This document shows, one piece after another, positions 52,309 to 61,817 of a DNA stretch of 64,000 bases. The translations under genes and the position numbers were made by a program. Source of the DNA: Lysinibacillus xylanilyticus (GTDB lineage Bacteria; Bacillota; Bacilli; Bacillales_A; Planococcaceae). The DNA is taken from the NCBI RefSeq assembly GCF_001183605.1, contig NZ_LFXJ01000013.1, positions 318 through 64,317 on the forward strand, read 5' to 3'. Every line of letters begins with the position of its first letter. Positions within the stretch are counted from its first letter, which is position 1. The notes under the pieces are model-generated. The model saw nothing but the letters and a program-made list of their open reading frames with translations, made no database searches and had not been told where the DNA came from.

Positions 52309-53091
52309 ATGGAATTTTCAACGATTACATTAGAAAAATTAGAACGACGAGCAACATTAACATTAAATCGACCACATGCAATGAATGCCATGGACGATGT
52401 GATGATGCGTGAACTAGCAGAATGCTTTGAAGCACTACAGCAAGAGCAAGAAATACAAGTTCTCGTTATTCGCGGGGAAGGAAAAGTCTTTTCTGCAGGT
52501 GGCGATATTAAAGCGATGCTAGATCCAAATAAGCCACTAAATATTGATGAGGCAATGGTTTATTTAACACGTATTGTCAAAGCGTATTACCAGCTACCGA
52601 TGATCGTCATTGCGGCAGTCCATGGAGCATCAGCTGGATTAGGCTTTAGTCTAGCGTTAGGGGCTGACATAGTTGTGGCATGTGAAAATAGTAAGCTAGC
52701 TATGAATTTCATAGGTATAGGGCTCATCCCTGATGGCGGCGGCCATTTCTTTATGAAGGAACGTGTGGGTACTGTCAAAGCTAAACAAATGATTTGGGAA
52801 GGCAAGGTATTAACTGCATCTGAAGCACATGATGAAGGATTAATTGACTACGTTGCGCCAGATGGGACTGTTTTTGCGATTACTGACCAACTAGTTGGAA
52901 AAATGCTTGCTTCTCCAATTGCATCGATGATTACGACTAAAAAAATTCTACATGCTCAAAATTTACCTCAATTAGAGAGTATTTTATCGATGGAAGCAGC
53001 AGGGCAAGCAGCAATGCGTAAAACGGCCGATCATTTAGAGGGAATCCATGCGTTTGTAGAAAAAAGAGCACCTGCCTTTGCAGGAAAATAA
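52309..53091 (+). CDS. Enoyl-CoA hydratase/isomerase family protein
   Basis: 260 aa crotonase-fold protein. The oxyanion-hole loops FSAGGDIKAML and GASAGLGFSLALGADIV are clear, and the IGLIPDGGG block carries the catalytic acidic region. It could be the YhaR-like enoyl-CoA hydratase, as this gene lies near yhaONM in bacilli. It acts on fatty acyl-CoA or amino acid degradation intermediates. The ribosome site is weak (GGGGGTGTTGGG). Confidence 0.88.
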   Translation: MEFSTITLEKLERRATLTLNRPHAMNAMDDVMMRELAECFEALQQEQEIQVLVIRGEGKVFSAGGDIKAMLDPNKPLNIDEAMVYLTRIVKAYYQLPMIVIAAVHGASAGLGFSLALGADIVVACENSKLAMNFIGIGLIPDGGGHFFMKERVGTVKAKQMIWEGKVLTASEAHDEGLIDYVAPDGTVFAITDQLVGKMLASPIASMITTKKILHAQNLPQLESILSMEAAGQAAMRKTADHLEGIHAFVEKRAPAFAGK

Positions 53092-53105
53092 AAGATAGAA
53101 TGAAT

Positions 53106-53142
53106 AAAAGGCGCGTAGAAAAGTTTACTACGTGCCTTTTAT
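53106..53142. terminator. Terminator between enoyl-CoA hydratase and YhzD-like genes
   Basis: Arms AAAAGGC...TAG/CTA...GCCTTTT, convergent genes. Confidence 0.7.
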
Positions 53143-53151
53143 TAGTCATTT

Positions 53152-53337
53152 TTAGACATGGAATAAAATTAATTTACCTGAGGAGTTCACAAGGCGATGA
53201 GTTTTGTTGGCAACACCTTTTTCTTCGATTTGTTGTAAACCGTTGATTTTTGCAGCCTCATCGCTTTCGAATGTCCATGTTTCATCAAACAATGTTTCCC
53301 CAGTTTTTTCAAAAGCTGTAAAACGATAATTCTCCAT
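53152..53337 (-). CDS. YhzD-family protein
   Basis: 61 aa. It resembles B. subtilis YhzD in size and in the plan FEKTGETL...EEKG...THRLVNSSGKLILF, as I remember it. The context beside yhaONM agrees. No membrane segment or known motif. The ribosome site AAAGGATGGGG precedes the start. Function unknown. Confidence 0.7.
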   Translation of the reverse strand: MENYRFTAFEKTGETLFDETWTFESDEAAKINGLQQIEEKGVANKTHRLVNSSGKLILFHV

Positions 53338-53682
53338 ACAAACCCCATCCTTTACTTATATATATATCTATTATACATAGAAGATTTATAAACTTCACGG
53401 TAAAAATAGCGGATATTTCGATAAATTATGAAAGTTATGTAAAATTCGAGGCAATACTATAAATAAACATTCTTTGAATACATTTCTCATCTAGCGTGAA
53501 GTATGATAAAATAGAACAAATATTCGGTTTCGGTATGTTTCACGAATGTCTCACTATAGAAATGAGATAAATTGCAGGTAGTAAATTATTGAAGTAGCAA
53601 TCCTAATGTACTGAATAAAGTACTACATTGCGAGTGATGAAAGAATGATTACGAAGTATAGATTATTTATTGAGGTGATTGG
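53338..53682. other. Promoter region of yhaONM
   Basis: AT-rich; a weak hairpin with arms AATGTACT/AGTACTACATT lies near 53608-53632. No gene or certain operator recognised. Confidence 0.4.
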
Positions 53683-54897
53683 ATGTCAGCAATTCGTTTT
53701 TTCCATATGGCGGATTTACATTTAGATAGTCCATTTAAGGGCTTATTTGGTTTACCTGAGCAAAGCTTCAAAAAGATTCGAACAAGTACTTTTGAAGCTT
53801 TTGATAAAATTATTCAAAAAGCTATTCAGGAGAAACCCGATTTTTTATTGATTGTCGGTGATATATATGATGGTGAAAATCGTAGCTTGCAGGCACAAAG
53901 ACGATTTCAAGAGGCTATGGAGAAACTCTTTCAGCATAATATCCCGGTCATTTTAAGCTATGGTAATCACGATCACTTAAATGGTGCTTGGACACGCTTT
54001 TCTTTACCGAGCAACGTTTATGAATTACCAGCTGAAACAAGTGTTGTGCAATTAAAAATACGTGGTCAGCAAGTTAATATATACGGCTTCAGCTATGGTG
54101 ACCGTCATATAACGAAATCAATGATCGATAGTTATCCTGTTGCACAGGACCAGCATGCTATTCATATTGGTATGCTTCATGGAAGTGAGGCTAGCGATAC
54201 CTCACATGCTGTTTATGCCCCGTTCACAAAAGATCAACTTCTTGAAAAAAACTATCATTACTGGGCTCTAGGTCATATTCATAAACGACAACTTTTACAT
54301 CAAAATCCACCGATTGTTTATCCAGGCAATATTCAAAGTCGACATCGGAAAGAGCAGGGGATCAAAGGCTTCTATGACGTAACCTTGACACAAACCTCTA
54401 CTGATTTGGAATTTGTGCCGACATCTGCTGTTGTTTATAACGCGGTAGAGGTGGATTGTACAAGTGTGTTTCATGCAAATGAACTACTAAAAAAATGTGA
54501 AGAAGCATTGATGTTTAATCGTCAAGAGTATGGGGCATCTGTTGTTGAGCTCCATTTAAAAAATATAGATGAACAATCACAATCGTTATTTGAACATGCT
54601 ACAGTTGATGCATGGCTAGAAACTATTAGAGAAGCTGAAGATGGGATGGAACCGATGTGCTGGGTTCAAAAGCTCGTGTTACATCAATCGACAGTATTGT
54701 ATGAGCATACTGCTGCAACTGAATCGGTGATGAATTTAATGGAGCAATGGGATATTTCTGAATGGAAGGATATTTTAAAGGAATTATACCAACATGCTGG
54801 TGGTGCAAGACTAATTGAGCCTCTAACAGAACAGGACGTTAAAAATTTAATGCACAACGCGCAAGAATTATTAGCAGAAGAAATTCAAAGGGTGTGA
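53683..54897 (+). CDS. yhaO: DNA double-strand-break nuclease subunit, SbcD-like (YhaO)
   Basis: 404 aa. Calcineurin-like metallophosphoesterase with FHMADLHLDSPF, VGDIYDG, YGNHDH, GMLHG and ALGHIHKR, the complete Mre11/SbcD metal set. A C-terminal part of 150 residues contacts the partner. The next gene starts five bases later and encodes the SbcC-like ATPase. Together they should cut DNA ends, hairpins or protein-blocked ends. Confidence 0.92.
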   Translation: MSAIRFFHMADLHLDSPFKGLFGLPEQSFKKIRTSTFEAFDKIIQKAIQEKPDFLLIVGDIYDGENRSLQAQRRFQEAMEKLFQHNIPVILSYGNHDHLNGAWTRFSLPSNVYELPAETSVVQLKIRGQQVNIYGFSYGDRHITKSMIDSYPVAQDQHAIHIGMLHGSEASDTSHAVYAPFTKDQLLEKNYHYWALGHIHKRQLLHQNPPIVYPGNIQSRHRKEQGIKGFYDVTLTQTSTDLEFVPTSAVVYNAVEVDCTSVFHANELLKKCEEALMFNRQEYGASVVELHLKNIDEQSQSLFEHATVDAWLETIREAEDGMEPMCWVQKLVLHQSTVLYEHTAATESVMNLMEQWDISEWKDILKELYQHAGGARLIEPLTEQDVKNLMHNAQELLAEEIQRV

Positions 54898-54901
54898 ATA
54901 C

Positions 54902-57793
54902 ATGCTAAAGATACAAAAAATCCAAATTTATGGCTTTGGCAAGCATGAAAACATCACCATTACTTTACTTGAAGGTGTTACCATTTTTTACGGTGTGAAT
55001 GAAGCGGGTAAAACAACCATTCAACAGTTTATTTTACAAATGCTTTTCGGATTTCCCACGAGACAGCAGACACAACGTAAATATGAGCCGAAAGTATCGA
55101 CTAAATTCGGTGGTCAGCTTACGATTTGGCACCCTACGTATGGGCAATGCACGATAGAACGTATTAAAGGAAAGGCGGCTGGAGATGTCACTGTTTATCT
55201 AGAAGACGGAACAATTGGGCATGAGGAGCTGTTGGCAAAACTATTATATGGTTATTCAAAAGCCTCCTTTGAGTCCATTTTCTCCTTTTCATTACATGAG
55301 CTTCAGGGCATTGAAAAAATGTCAGAGGAAGAGCTAACACATTTGTTGCTTGCCTCTGGGACAACAGGGATTCAACATCTATCGTCTCTAGAAAAGAAAT
55401 TGGACAAAGATGCTGGTGAGCTTTTTAAAAAAACAGGCAAAGTGCCACTTATTAATCAAAAATTGGAGCATTTAAAAAAGCTAGAACGCACCATTAAACA
55501 AGAGCAAGGTAATATTCAGACCTTTGAGGATAAATTATTACAATTACAACAACTCGAACAAAGGCTAGAAGGGCTATATAGCCAACAAAAAACTCAGCAG
55601 CAAAATTGGCAGCAGCTCACAATTCTTCAGCAGGCTATGCCACTTATAAAACAGCAAAAAGCCTTCGAACAGACCCGGAAAAGCTATGAACATGTGCAGT
55701 TTCCTCCAGAAGGGATCCGACGATATGAGCAATTAAAGGATCGGCTTATGCATGAAACACTACAAATGCAGCAGCTAAAGGAGCAGTATCAGGAACTACA
55801 AAAAAAGCTACAATTAACGGTGGACGAGCAGGCTATTACTGAAATGTCTCGACTTTTGAATAAGGAAGCGACGTGGAATCAGTTAGTAGTAAAGGAACAA
55901 AACTTAATGGATGAGCTGTATTTAATCGAGCAAGACATAGAAGCGCAGTTTCGTTTATTAGGTGTTCAGGAAAAAACAGCGCAGGATATTCTGCTTGAGG
56001 AAACAGTATCATTACAGCAAGAGGAACAGTTTCAACAACAGTTAAGCCTATTAGAAGAAGCAGAAGAAGAGCTGAAATTTCATTTGCGTTCGATAGAGCA
56101 AATACATGCAGAATTAGATACAATTGCTCAACTGAAACAGCAGCTTCAACAGGAGTCATTATCTACGGAGGAAGAACATATTTTAGCACAGTGGCCTCAG
56201 CGTAAGCGAATGCTTGAACAATTACGTTACGGAAGGTCACAACGCTCGAAACAACAACAACCAAGTGTTTTTATATTTATTGTGTTAGCCATAAGTATGC
56301 TTGCGTTTATCTATGGTGTTATGGAAAAAAATACGGCTGTAATCGTTGTAGGCGCGGTAATGGCGCTGATCATTATTTTATATTTAAAATTTGCTAGACA
56401 AGCACATGAAGCGCCGAGTAAACAACAAAGTCAGCAAATACGTGAGTTAGAGCAGGAGGAAAATATTGCTCAAGCCATCCTGCAGAAAAAACAAAAACTT
56501 GAAGATCGCTGGTTACATGTAAATGCGCAGCAGCAAGAAAAAGAACGTCAATATGTGAAACTTGAATATAAAATTCAGCAGGCTGAGCAGGTGAGTGAAG
56601 AGGCTACTCAGTCGCTTCAACATTTTTTAGGGCGCTATCGGTTAGAGGGGAATATACCGAAAACATTATTACCCGAGCTGTTTATGCGCATTCGTGGTGC
56701 TCAAGAGCTGGCAGCAAAGAAGAAGAGTACATTTACTCTTCTACAAACGGTACAAGCGGAGAAAATCGAGCTTCTAGATCAAGTACAGCAAGTCTTACAT
56801 GTAGAGTATAGTGAGCAAGAAATCTTTATGCATTTACGTAATACATTCCTTACTTTACAGCAGGAGCAACAGATATCCCATCAAGCAAAAGAGCAGTTGA
56901 CTAACCTTCAGACCAAAATTCAAGCAGTTCAATCACATATAGATAGCTATGAGTCTGAAATTACTCAGTTATTTGATGCTGCGAATGTCCAAACAGAGAA
57001 GGTTTATTATGAAACTCATGAACAATTTGAGCAACAACAAAAAATAGCAACAGAACTTCAAGCCATTCAGAGTCAGCTAGTCTCACTGAAGGTAGACAGC
57101 GAGCAGTCATTAATAGACGAGGAACAGCTTAGAGAAAAACTCCTTGCTTTAGAAGAAGAGCGTAGCGCAATGCAGGGAGCCATAGATCATTGCTTAGAAC
57201 AACGAGCGACACTACAAATCCAAAAGGAAAATCTTCTAAATGACGAGAAATATGGTCAATTGCTTCAGCAGTTTGAAGAGGAGAAATCAGTGTTGCAACA
57301 GCTAATAGGGCAATGGGCTACAAAAAAGGCATTGGCTACTGCGATTCATGAAACATTGTTCCGCTTAAGAGAAGAAAAACTACCGTATGTTTTGACAGAG
57401 GTTAATACAATATTTAATTTGTTAACAGGTGGACGTTATGAGAAGCTTTTAATTAATGATGAAGGCTATTTTGTTACACAGGATGTTTCTGGATTACGAT
57501 ATCAAATGGCAGAATTATCACAGGCAACGAAGGAGCAAGCTTATATTTCGTTGCGTATGGCACTAGCAAAAACACTGACAACTTCTGCTCCATTTCCATT
57601 TATTATGGACGATCCTTTTGTCCATTTTGATCGAAACCGTACAGACAAAATGGTACAATTAATGAAAGAAGTAGGATATGAACGTCAAATTTTATATTTT
57701 ACTTGCCATGACGCGATGCTTGAACATTGGCAGAAAGACCAAATAGTCGATGTAGGAGCACTAGCAAATGAAAGGGGAGTGGCGTCAACATGA
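54902..57793 (+). CDS. yhaN: SbcC/Rad50-like ATPase with internal membrane hairpin (YhaN)
   Basis: 963 aa. Walker [10 protein letters not shown] near residue 33 and Walker B with [11 protein letters not shown] near the end pack together; between them are long coiled coils rich in Gln and Glu. At about residues 455-500 two hydrophobic helices ([17 protein letters not shown] and [16 protein letters not shown]) sit where Rad50 has its zinc hook. No CxxC hook is seen there, so the apex may be anchored in the membrane. It overlaps yhaM by four bases. Confidence 0.9.
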   Translation: MLKIQKIQIYGFGKHENITITLLEGVTIFYGVNEAGKTTIQQFILQMLFGFPTRQQTQRKYEPKVSTKFGGQLTIWHPTYGQCTIERIKGKAAGDVTVYLEDGTIGHEELLAKLLYGYSKASFESIFSFSLHELQGIEKMSEEELTHLLLASGTTGIQHLSSLEKKLDKDAGELFKKTGKVPLINQKLEHLKKLERTIKQEQGNIQTFEDKLLQLQQLEQRLEGLYSQQKTQQQNWQQLTILQQAMPLIKQQKAFEQTRKSYEHVQFPPEGIRRYEQLKDRLMHETLQMQQLKEQYQELQKKLQLTVDEQAITEMSRLLNKEATWNQLVVKEQNLMDELYLIEQDIEAQFRLLGVQEKTAQDILLEETVSLQQEEQFQQQLSLLEEAEEELKFHLRSIEQIHAELDTIAQLKQQLQQESLSTEEEHILAQWPQRKRMLEQLRYGRSQRSKQQQPSVFIFIVLAISMLAFIYGVMEKNTAVIVVGAVMALIIILYLKFARQAHEAPSKQQSQQIRELEQEENIAQAILQKKQKLEDRWLHVNAQQQEKERQYVKLEYKIQQAEQVSEEATQSLQHFLGRYRLEGNIPKTLLPELFMRIRGAQELAAKKKSTFTLLQTVQAEKIELLDQVQQVLHVEYSEQEIFMHLRNTFLTLQQEQQISHQAKEQLTNLQTKIQAVQSHIDSYESEITQLFDAANVQTEKVYYETHEQFEQQQKIATELQAIQSQLVSLKVDSEQSLIDEEQLREKLLALEEERSAMQGAIDHCLEQRATLQIQKENLLNDEKYGQLLQQFEEEKSVLQQLIGQWATKKALATAIHETLFRLREEKLPYVLTEVNTIFNLLTGGRYEKLLINDEGYFVTQDVSGLRYQMAELSQATKEQAYISLRMALAKTLTTSAPFPFIMDDPFVHFDRNRTDKMVQLMKEVGYERQILYFTCHDAMLEHWQKDQIVDVGALANERGVAST

Positions 57794-58728
57794 AGGGTAT
57801 TACGACGCTCCAGGCTGGAGAATCAGTTGATCAATTTTTATTAATTAAACAGGCGACAAAAGGGGTTACCACAGTTGGAAAGCCATTTATGTCACTGTTA
57901 TTACAAGATAAAAGTGGAGATATTGAGGCAAAGCTATGGGATACAAATGATGATCATGAAAAAATGTATCACGCTGAGGCAATTGTCCGTGTAGGTGGAG
58001 AAATTCATGACTATCGTGGCAAAAACCAATTGCGTATAAAATCAATTCGTGTAGCAAAACCAGAGGAGGGAGTTGCTATTAATGATTTAGTTCCTTCCTC
58101 AGCAACTCCAAAAGAAGAATTATATGAAGAATTGACGCAATTTTTCTTTGATATTAAAAATCCGAATATATCTCGAATTACACGTGCAGCTATTAAAAAA
58201 CATCAGGATGCTATTTTAGTTTATCCAGCTGCAACGAAAAATCATCATGATTATGCGTCCGGTCTACTGGATCATATGGTGTCAATGTTAAGGCTCGGAA
58301 AAGCAATTGCTGATTTATATCCGACATTAAATCGAGATCTGTTATATGCAGGGATTATTCTGCATGATGTCGGTAAGGTTGTTGAGCTGTCAGGGCCTGT
58401 TGCAACAATGTATACTGTTGAAGGGAATTTACTTGGTCATATTACTATTATGGTCAATGAAATTGCCAAGATTGCTAGTGAATTAGAGATCGAGGGCGAG
58501 GAAGTCATGCTATTGCAACATCTGGTGCTATCTCATCACGGTAAAGAAGAATGGGGCAGCCCGAAAAAACCGATGATTCAGGAAGCGGAGATCTTGCATT
58601 ATATTGATAATATTGATGCAAAGATGAACATGCTAACACGAGCATTGGGCAAAACAGCGCCAGGTGAATTTACTGAGCGACTATTTCCGCTTGATAATCG
58701 ATCGTTTTATAAGCCGTCTATTAAATAA
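57790..58728 (+). CDS. yhaM: 3'-5' exoribonuclease YhaM
   Basis: 312 aa. N-terminal OB-fold (about residues 15-95) and an HD domain with [15 protein letters not shown] and the diagnostic ILHDVGK. YhaM is known from B. subtilis as a 3'-5' exonuclease for RNA and single-stranded DNA, acting in mRNA turnover. It ends the yhaO-yhaN-yhaM operon, overlapping yhaN (ATGA), as in Bacillus. Confidence 0.94.
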   Translation: MKGITTLQAGESVDQFLLIKQATKGVTTVGKPFMSLLLQDKSGDIEAKLWDTNDDHEKMYHAEAIVRVGGEIHDYRGKNQLRIKSIRVAKPEEGVAINDLVPSSATPKEELYEELTQFFFDIKNPNISRITRAAIKKHQDAILVYPAATKNHHDYASGLLDHMVSMLRLGKAIADLYPTLNRDLLYAGIILHDVGKVVELSGPVATMYTVEGNLLGHITIMVNEIAKIASELEIEGEEVMLLQHLVLSHHGKEEWGSPKKPMIQEAEILHYIDNIDAKMNMLTRALGKTAPGEFTERLFPLDNRSFYKPSIK

Positions 58729-58754
58729 ATGTAGATTTGAGGCTTCATAGGATA

Positions 58755-58870
58755 TGCTTTGTCTATAAGTTAATTGGATTCAAGTATGGGCGACAGCGTC
58801 ACAGATGAGCGCCCTAGTATGGAAGAAGTATAAAAGCATCACATCAAGTGATAACACCTTTGTGAAAAAT
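58755..58870. repeat. Decayed hairpin element
   Basis: GTTAATTGGATTCAAGTATGGGCGACAG resembles the left end (positions 58773-58800), and the stem-loop keeps its inner stem ATCAC/GTGAT and the AAC, although the outer stem is weak. Confidence 0.5.
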
Positions 58871-58888
58871 GAAATAGCGTTTAAAAAG

Positions 58889-58936
58889 AAAGAGGATTCA
58901 TTTTGATTAAACTTTATTCAAAATGAATCCTCTTCT
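58889..58936 (+). terminator. Terminator of yhaONM
   Basis: Arms AGAGGATTCATTTTG/CAAAATGAATCCTCT around a 13-base loop. Confidence 0.8.
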
Positions 58937-58985
58937 ACGTGTTTTCAAGATACTTTTAATTAATTTTATTTGAAATCGACTGTAT

Positions 58986-59026
58986 ATAAAAAGGGTTACG
59001 CCTGTATAAGCGTAACCCTTTTTCAT
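58986..59026 (-). terminator. Terminator of prsA
   Basis: Arms AAAAAGGGTTACGC/GCGTAACCCTTTTT with loop CTGTATAA. Confidence 0.85.
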
Positions 59027-59050
59027 ATAGTAAAATAACAACTACTTAGA

Positions 59051-60025
59051 TTATTTTTTGTCAGTATCTTCAGCTTTGTCGTCTTTACTTTCTTTTTCAG
59101 CTTTTTCTTGAGCTTTTTTAACAGCTTCTTCTTGAGCTTTAGCTTGCTCCTCACTTGTTGTTGTAAGGGCCTTGATAGCAGGTTCTAATTCTTTATCAGA
59201 TGTTTTAATATCAGCATCTTTTGCCATTTTTGCAATGATATCTTTAAGAACTTTTTGATCTTCACCTGTATTCGCTAATTTAGAAAGCATTTGAGTACGG
59301 ATGTTTGCTTCTTCATCTTTGAATGAGCCAACACCTTTTGCATCACGCTTGTCCGTAACTTCAATAACATGGTAACCATAGCTTGTTTTAACTGGTTCAC
59401 TTAAAGTATTTTTAGGAAGGGCATAAGCAGCATCATTAAATTCATCTACCATTGCACCAACAGAGAACCAACCAAGCTCTCCACCATTTTTAGCAGAGCC
59501 AGTATCAGTTGAGAATTCTTTTGCTACATCTGCAAATTTAGCGCCACCTTTAATTTTAGCAATGACTTCTTTAGCTGTTTTCTCATCTGCTACTAAAATA
59601 TGACGGGCATTTAACTCAGTTTTCATTTGCTCATAATGTTTTTTTACATCTGCTTCTGTAAAAGCTTTATCTTTTAAAGCCTTTTCAGAAAGAAGTTGAA
59701 CACGTAAAGCATTTTTATAGCCTTCTTCAGTTAAGCCACTCTCAGCAAGTGCTTGGGTAAAGTCATTACCGAATTGTGAAGCGGTTGCGTCATATGCCTC
59801 TTTGATTTCTTTATCTGATACTTTGTATTTGTCAGCTAATACTTTTTCAGTCAACATTTGTGAAAGTATATGAGAACCGGCTAAATTTTTTGACGTTTTG
59901 TTAAAGTCAGCAACTGTAATGTCGCCTACTTTTGAAGTTGCAATCGTTTTGTTGTCTCCTCCGCTACAAGCACCAAGCGCTAATACCGAAGCAGCTAATG
60001 TTAAAGATAATACTGTCTTTTTCAT
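59051..60025 (-). CDS. prsA: Foldase lipoprotein PrsA
   Basis: 324 aa. Signal peptide with lipobox ALGAC (Cys20). A SurA-like N-terminal region, then the parvulin peptidyl-prolyl isomerase domain (about residues 138-228, with RHILVADEKTAKEV and GGELGWFSVGAMVDEF), and a charged C-terminal tail (EEAVKKAQEKAEKESKDDK). It helps secreted proteins to fold outside the membrane. Ribosome site AAGGAGAG. In bacilli it is next to the hpr/yha genes, as here. Confidence 0.95.
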   Translation of the reverse strand: MKKTVLSLTLAASVLALGACSGGDNKTIATSKVGDITVADFNKTSKNLAGSHILSQMLTEKVLADKYKVSDKEIKEAYDATASQFGNDFTQALAESGLTEEGYKNALRVQLLSEKALKDKAFTEADVKKHYEQMKTELNARHILVADEKTAKEVIAKIKGGAKFADVAKEFSTDTGSAKNGGELGWFSVGAMVDEFNDAAYALPKNTLSEPVKTSYGYHVIEVTDKRDAKGVGSFKDEEANIRTQMLSKLANTGEDQKVLKDIIAKMAKDADIKTSDKELEPAIKALTTTSEEQAKAQEEAVKKAQEKAEKESKDDKAEDTDKK

Positions 60026-60169
60026 AGTAGATATTCTCTCCTTACAATGGTTTCGTCCATTTTTTACTATAACATAAACGTTTTAAAAACAAAATGGTTC
60101 CCCCTTGAGTATAGCCTATATTTCAAATTTTCAAGCGCATAGGATATAGAAAAGAAAGGGGGTGAAGTT

Positions 60170-60277
60170 ATGAGCAGCGGAGGATACGGTGGCGGCGGTG
60201 GCTACGGCTCAGGCTTTGCTTTATTAGTTGTGCTATTTATTTTATTAATTATTGTTGGTGCAGCGTTCCTATACTAA
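60170..60277 (+). CDS. YjcZ-family sporulation peptide, 35 aa
   Basis: [16 protein letters not shown] followed by one membrane helix ([17 protein letters not shown]). This is the YjcZ-type plan: glycine-rich front and hydrophobic end. The ribosome site AAAGGGGGTGA is very strong. It should be a small membrane peptide, probably made during sporulation. Confidence 0.88.
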   Translation: MSSGGYGGGGGYGSGFALLVVLFILLIIVGAAFLY

Positions 60278-60292
60278 TTAATAAAAAAAGAC

Positions 60293-60331
60293 GAAAAGCT
60301 AAGGATTTTAGCATCCTTAGCTTTTTTTCAA
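60293..60331 (+). terminator. Terminator after the YjcZ-type gene
   Basis: Arms AAAGCTAAGGAT/ATCCTTAGCTTT, then T7. Confidence 0.85.
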
Positions 60332-60338
60332 CGTATGG

Positions 60339-60448
60339 CATTCGCGTCGCACGCTTGAGGTCACGTCCACAAAAATATGATTGGACAAACAGAGTTATCA
60401 CATAAGGTGTCCAATTTACCTCTGTACGTGCGCAAGGGCGCGAATGCA
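60339..60448. ncRNA. Candidate structured element of about 110 bp
   Basis: Nested pairs: GCATTCGCG/CGCGAATGC (9 bp), GCACG/CGTGC (5 bp), GAGGT/ACCTC (5 bp), and inside ATTGGACA/TGTCCAAT (8 bp) with a 20-base loop. All four stems are nested in the right order with small internal loops. It is more GC-rich than its surroundings. I do not know a family; it may be an RNA or another palindromic repeat. Confidence 0.4.
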
Positions 60449-60494
60449 CTTTTCTTTTTAACTTCTTCCACCTCTAAGGTGTGAGATGAATGTA

Positions 60495-60817
60495 GATTTA
60501 AGTTGCTTTTCAACGGTCTTCCAAACATCCGCTGAAATAGAGGAATTTAGGCTAAGAACTTCACATCCTGTGAAAACGCCTGAGTGACCAACTTCGTATT
60601 GGCCTAAAGCCTCCGGCAGATGTCACAGAATCGCAAAGGAGCACTTAAAGGATGTTAGCCTAAAATCATCGTATCCACGCGATAACGGCTAACTGACCTG
60701 CATCGGTAAAAAACGCCACGTCCTGTGATATTACCGAAATGACCGACAGCGTGTCGGCCCTCGTACAGGCTTAAACACAAAGCCGATTCCGGACGCAATT
60801 ATGTCGACGCATAATTG
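60495..60817 (-). repeat. Full-length modular hairpin element (CAATTATGCC type), reverse
   Basis: Reading the minus strand: head hairpin CAATTATG-N6-CATAATTG, CGTCCGGAATCGGC, a damaged stem-loop near 60719, the stem-loop at 60654-60693 (outer GTTAGCC/GGCTAAC, inner ATCG/CGAT), GACATCTGCCGGAGGCTTTAG, the stem-loop at 60547-60583 (inner TTCAC/GTGAA) and the GCGGATG block. It lacks the CGAAAGCG units present in the copy at 31290-31672. Confidence 0.85.
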
Positions 60818-60822
60818 CTCTA

Positions 60823-61008
60823 CTATACTGCATATAAAACTTCAATATAAAATGAGACAAGTAATATTGTTATAAGTATATTTATAGTTCGAAATACTTT
60901 TGGTTGTTTTTCTTCGGGAATTTCACGTCGCATGCACAGCGCATAAGTCATGCGGTTTATTTGAAATAAATAGAATACCGAGAATAGAACTACAATCATT
61001 AACAGCAA
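60823..61008 (-). CDS. Small membrane protein, 61 aa
   Basis: Two helices (about residues 1-17 and 41-60) around a basic, hydrophilic loop (CMRREIPEEKQPKVFRT). Start TTG 61008 is preceded by GAGGGGAGGAA at good distance; ATG three codons later is also possible. I do not recognise the family. The end lies against the repeat element. Confidence 0.55.
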   Translation of the reverse strand: MLLMIVVLFSVFYLFQINRMTYALCMRREIPEEKQPKVFRTINILITILLVSFYIEVLYAV

Positions 61009-61078
61009 GTCTATTCCTCCCCTCTTTCAGTATTAATAGCATAACAAAAAACGTCAATAAAACACAAGTACAAGCAAT

Positions 61079-61624
61079 TTAGTGAATAGTAGGTGGAACT
61101 AATATTTCATAACCCTTAGGAGTCTCCTCAACCTGGGAGTCTTTAGGTGAGTTCAATAAATATTTCACATATAGAATATCAATTACACATAAACTGCAAT
61201 GGTAAGCTAAAAGTAATGAGCCGTAATGGGTATAGGCAGGGAATAGCAGTGTACCTAATATAATGGCTGTATTTAGAACAATAAATGGTGTAAGTAAAGC
61301 TAAAATATAACGATTTTTCGATAAAGGTTCACGGATACGCATGTGTAGTACAGGAATAACATAAAATTGGGTACGTACACGCAATTTTAAATGTTGTCGT
61401 AAATCATACAATGCTAGAAAGTGTAAGCATTTGTGGATTGGATAGATTGCAAATACAGTAATAACAAATAGCCAAAACAATTGATCTGTATAGTGCTCAT
61501 CATTAAACAAATTAAATGTCACATAGGAAAGAGAAAAGACAGTTAAGAAAACAATTACAGACATGATCATAATACGCGTTGTTCCGTAATGATGTTCAAG
61601 ATTTAAAATTTTCCAACAGTGCAT
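61079..61624 (-). CDS. DUF3267-like membrane protein
   Basis: 181 aa with four membrane helices. An HKCLH motif in the second helix (IYPIHKCLHFLALYD) stands where metalloprotease-like DUF3267 proteins carry a His-containing motif, though it is HxxxH without the Glu of HExxH. So it may be an inactive or divergent relative. ATG 61624 follows CGGAGTTG; the frame is open 20 codons further without ribosome site. Confidence 0.65.
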   Translation of the reverse strand: MHCWKILNLEHHYGTTRIMIMSVIVFLTVFSLSYVTFNLFNDEHYTDQLFWLFVITVFAIYPIHKCLHFLALYDLRQHLKLRVRTQFYVIPVLHMRIREPLSKNRYILALLTPFIVLNTAIILGTLLFPAYTHYGSLLLAYHCSLCVIDILYVKYLLNSPKDSQVEETPKGYEILVPPTIH

Positions 61625-61784
61625 GATTATCAACTCCGTATGAATGGTCCTATCTAATGTAAATTGATTTATACTAGAATGCAAGAAAAAGGAGGTATCT
61701 CAGAAAAAAATCTGAAGTACCTCTTTAGCATGATTTTATAATCTTTCACGACCAATAAGTTATGGATTACGAACAACTGACTGT

Positions 61785-61817
61785 AAAAGGATGAAAGTCA
61801 CTTTCATCCTTTTACAG
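61785..61817 (-). terminator. Hairpin overlapping the end of hpr
   Basis: Arms AAAAGGATGAAAGT/ACTTTCATCCTTTT; the stop codon of hpr lies inside. The T run is only four long. Confidence 0.65.

Noticed and set aside
60249-60449. Minus-strand frame of 66 codons with several Cys and Arg
   Set aside because: It runs through a terminator and the nested-stem structure; no ribosome site.
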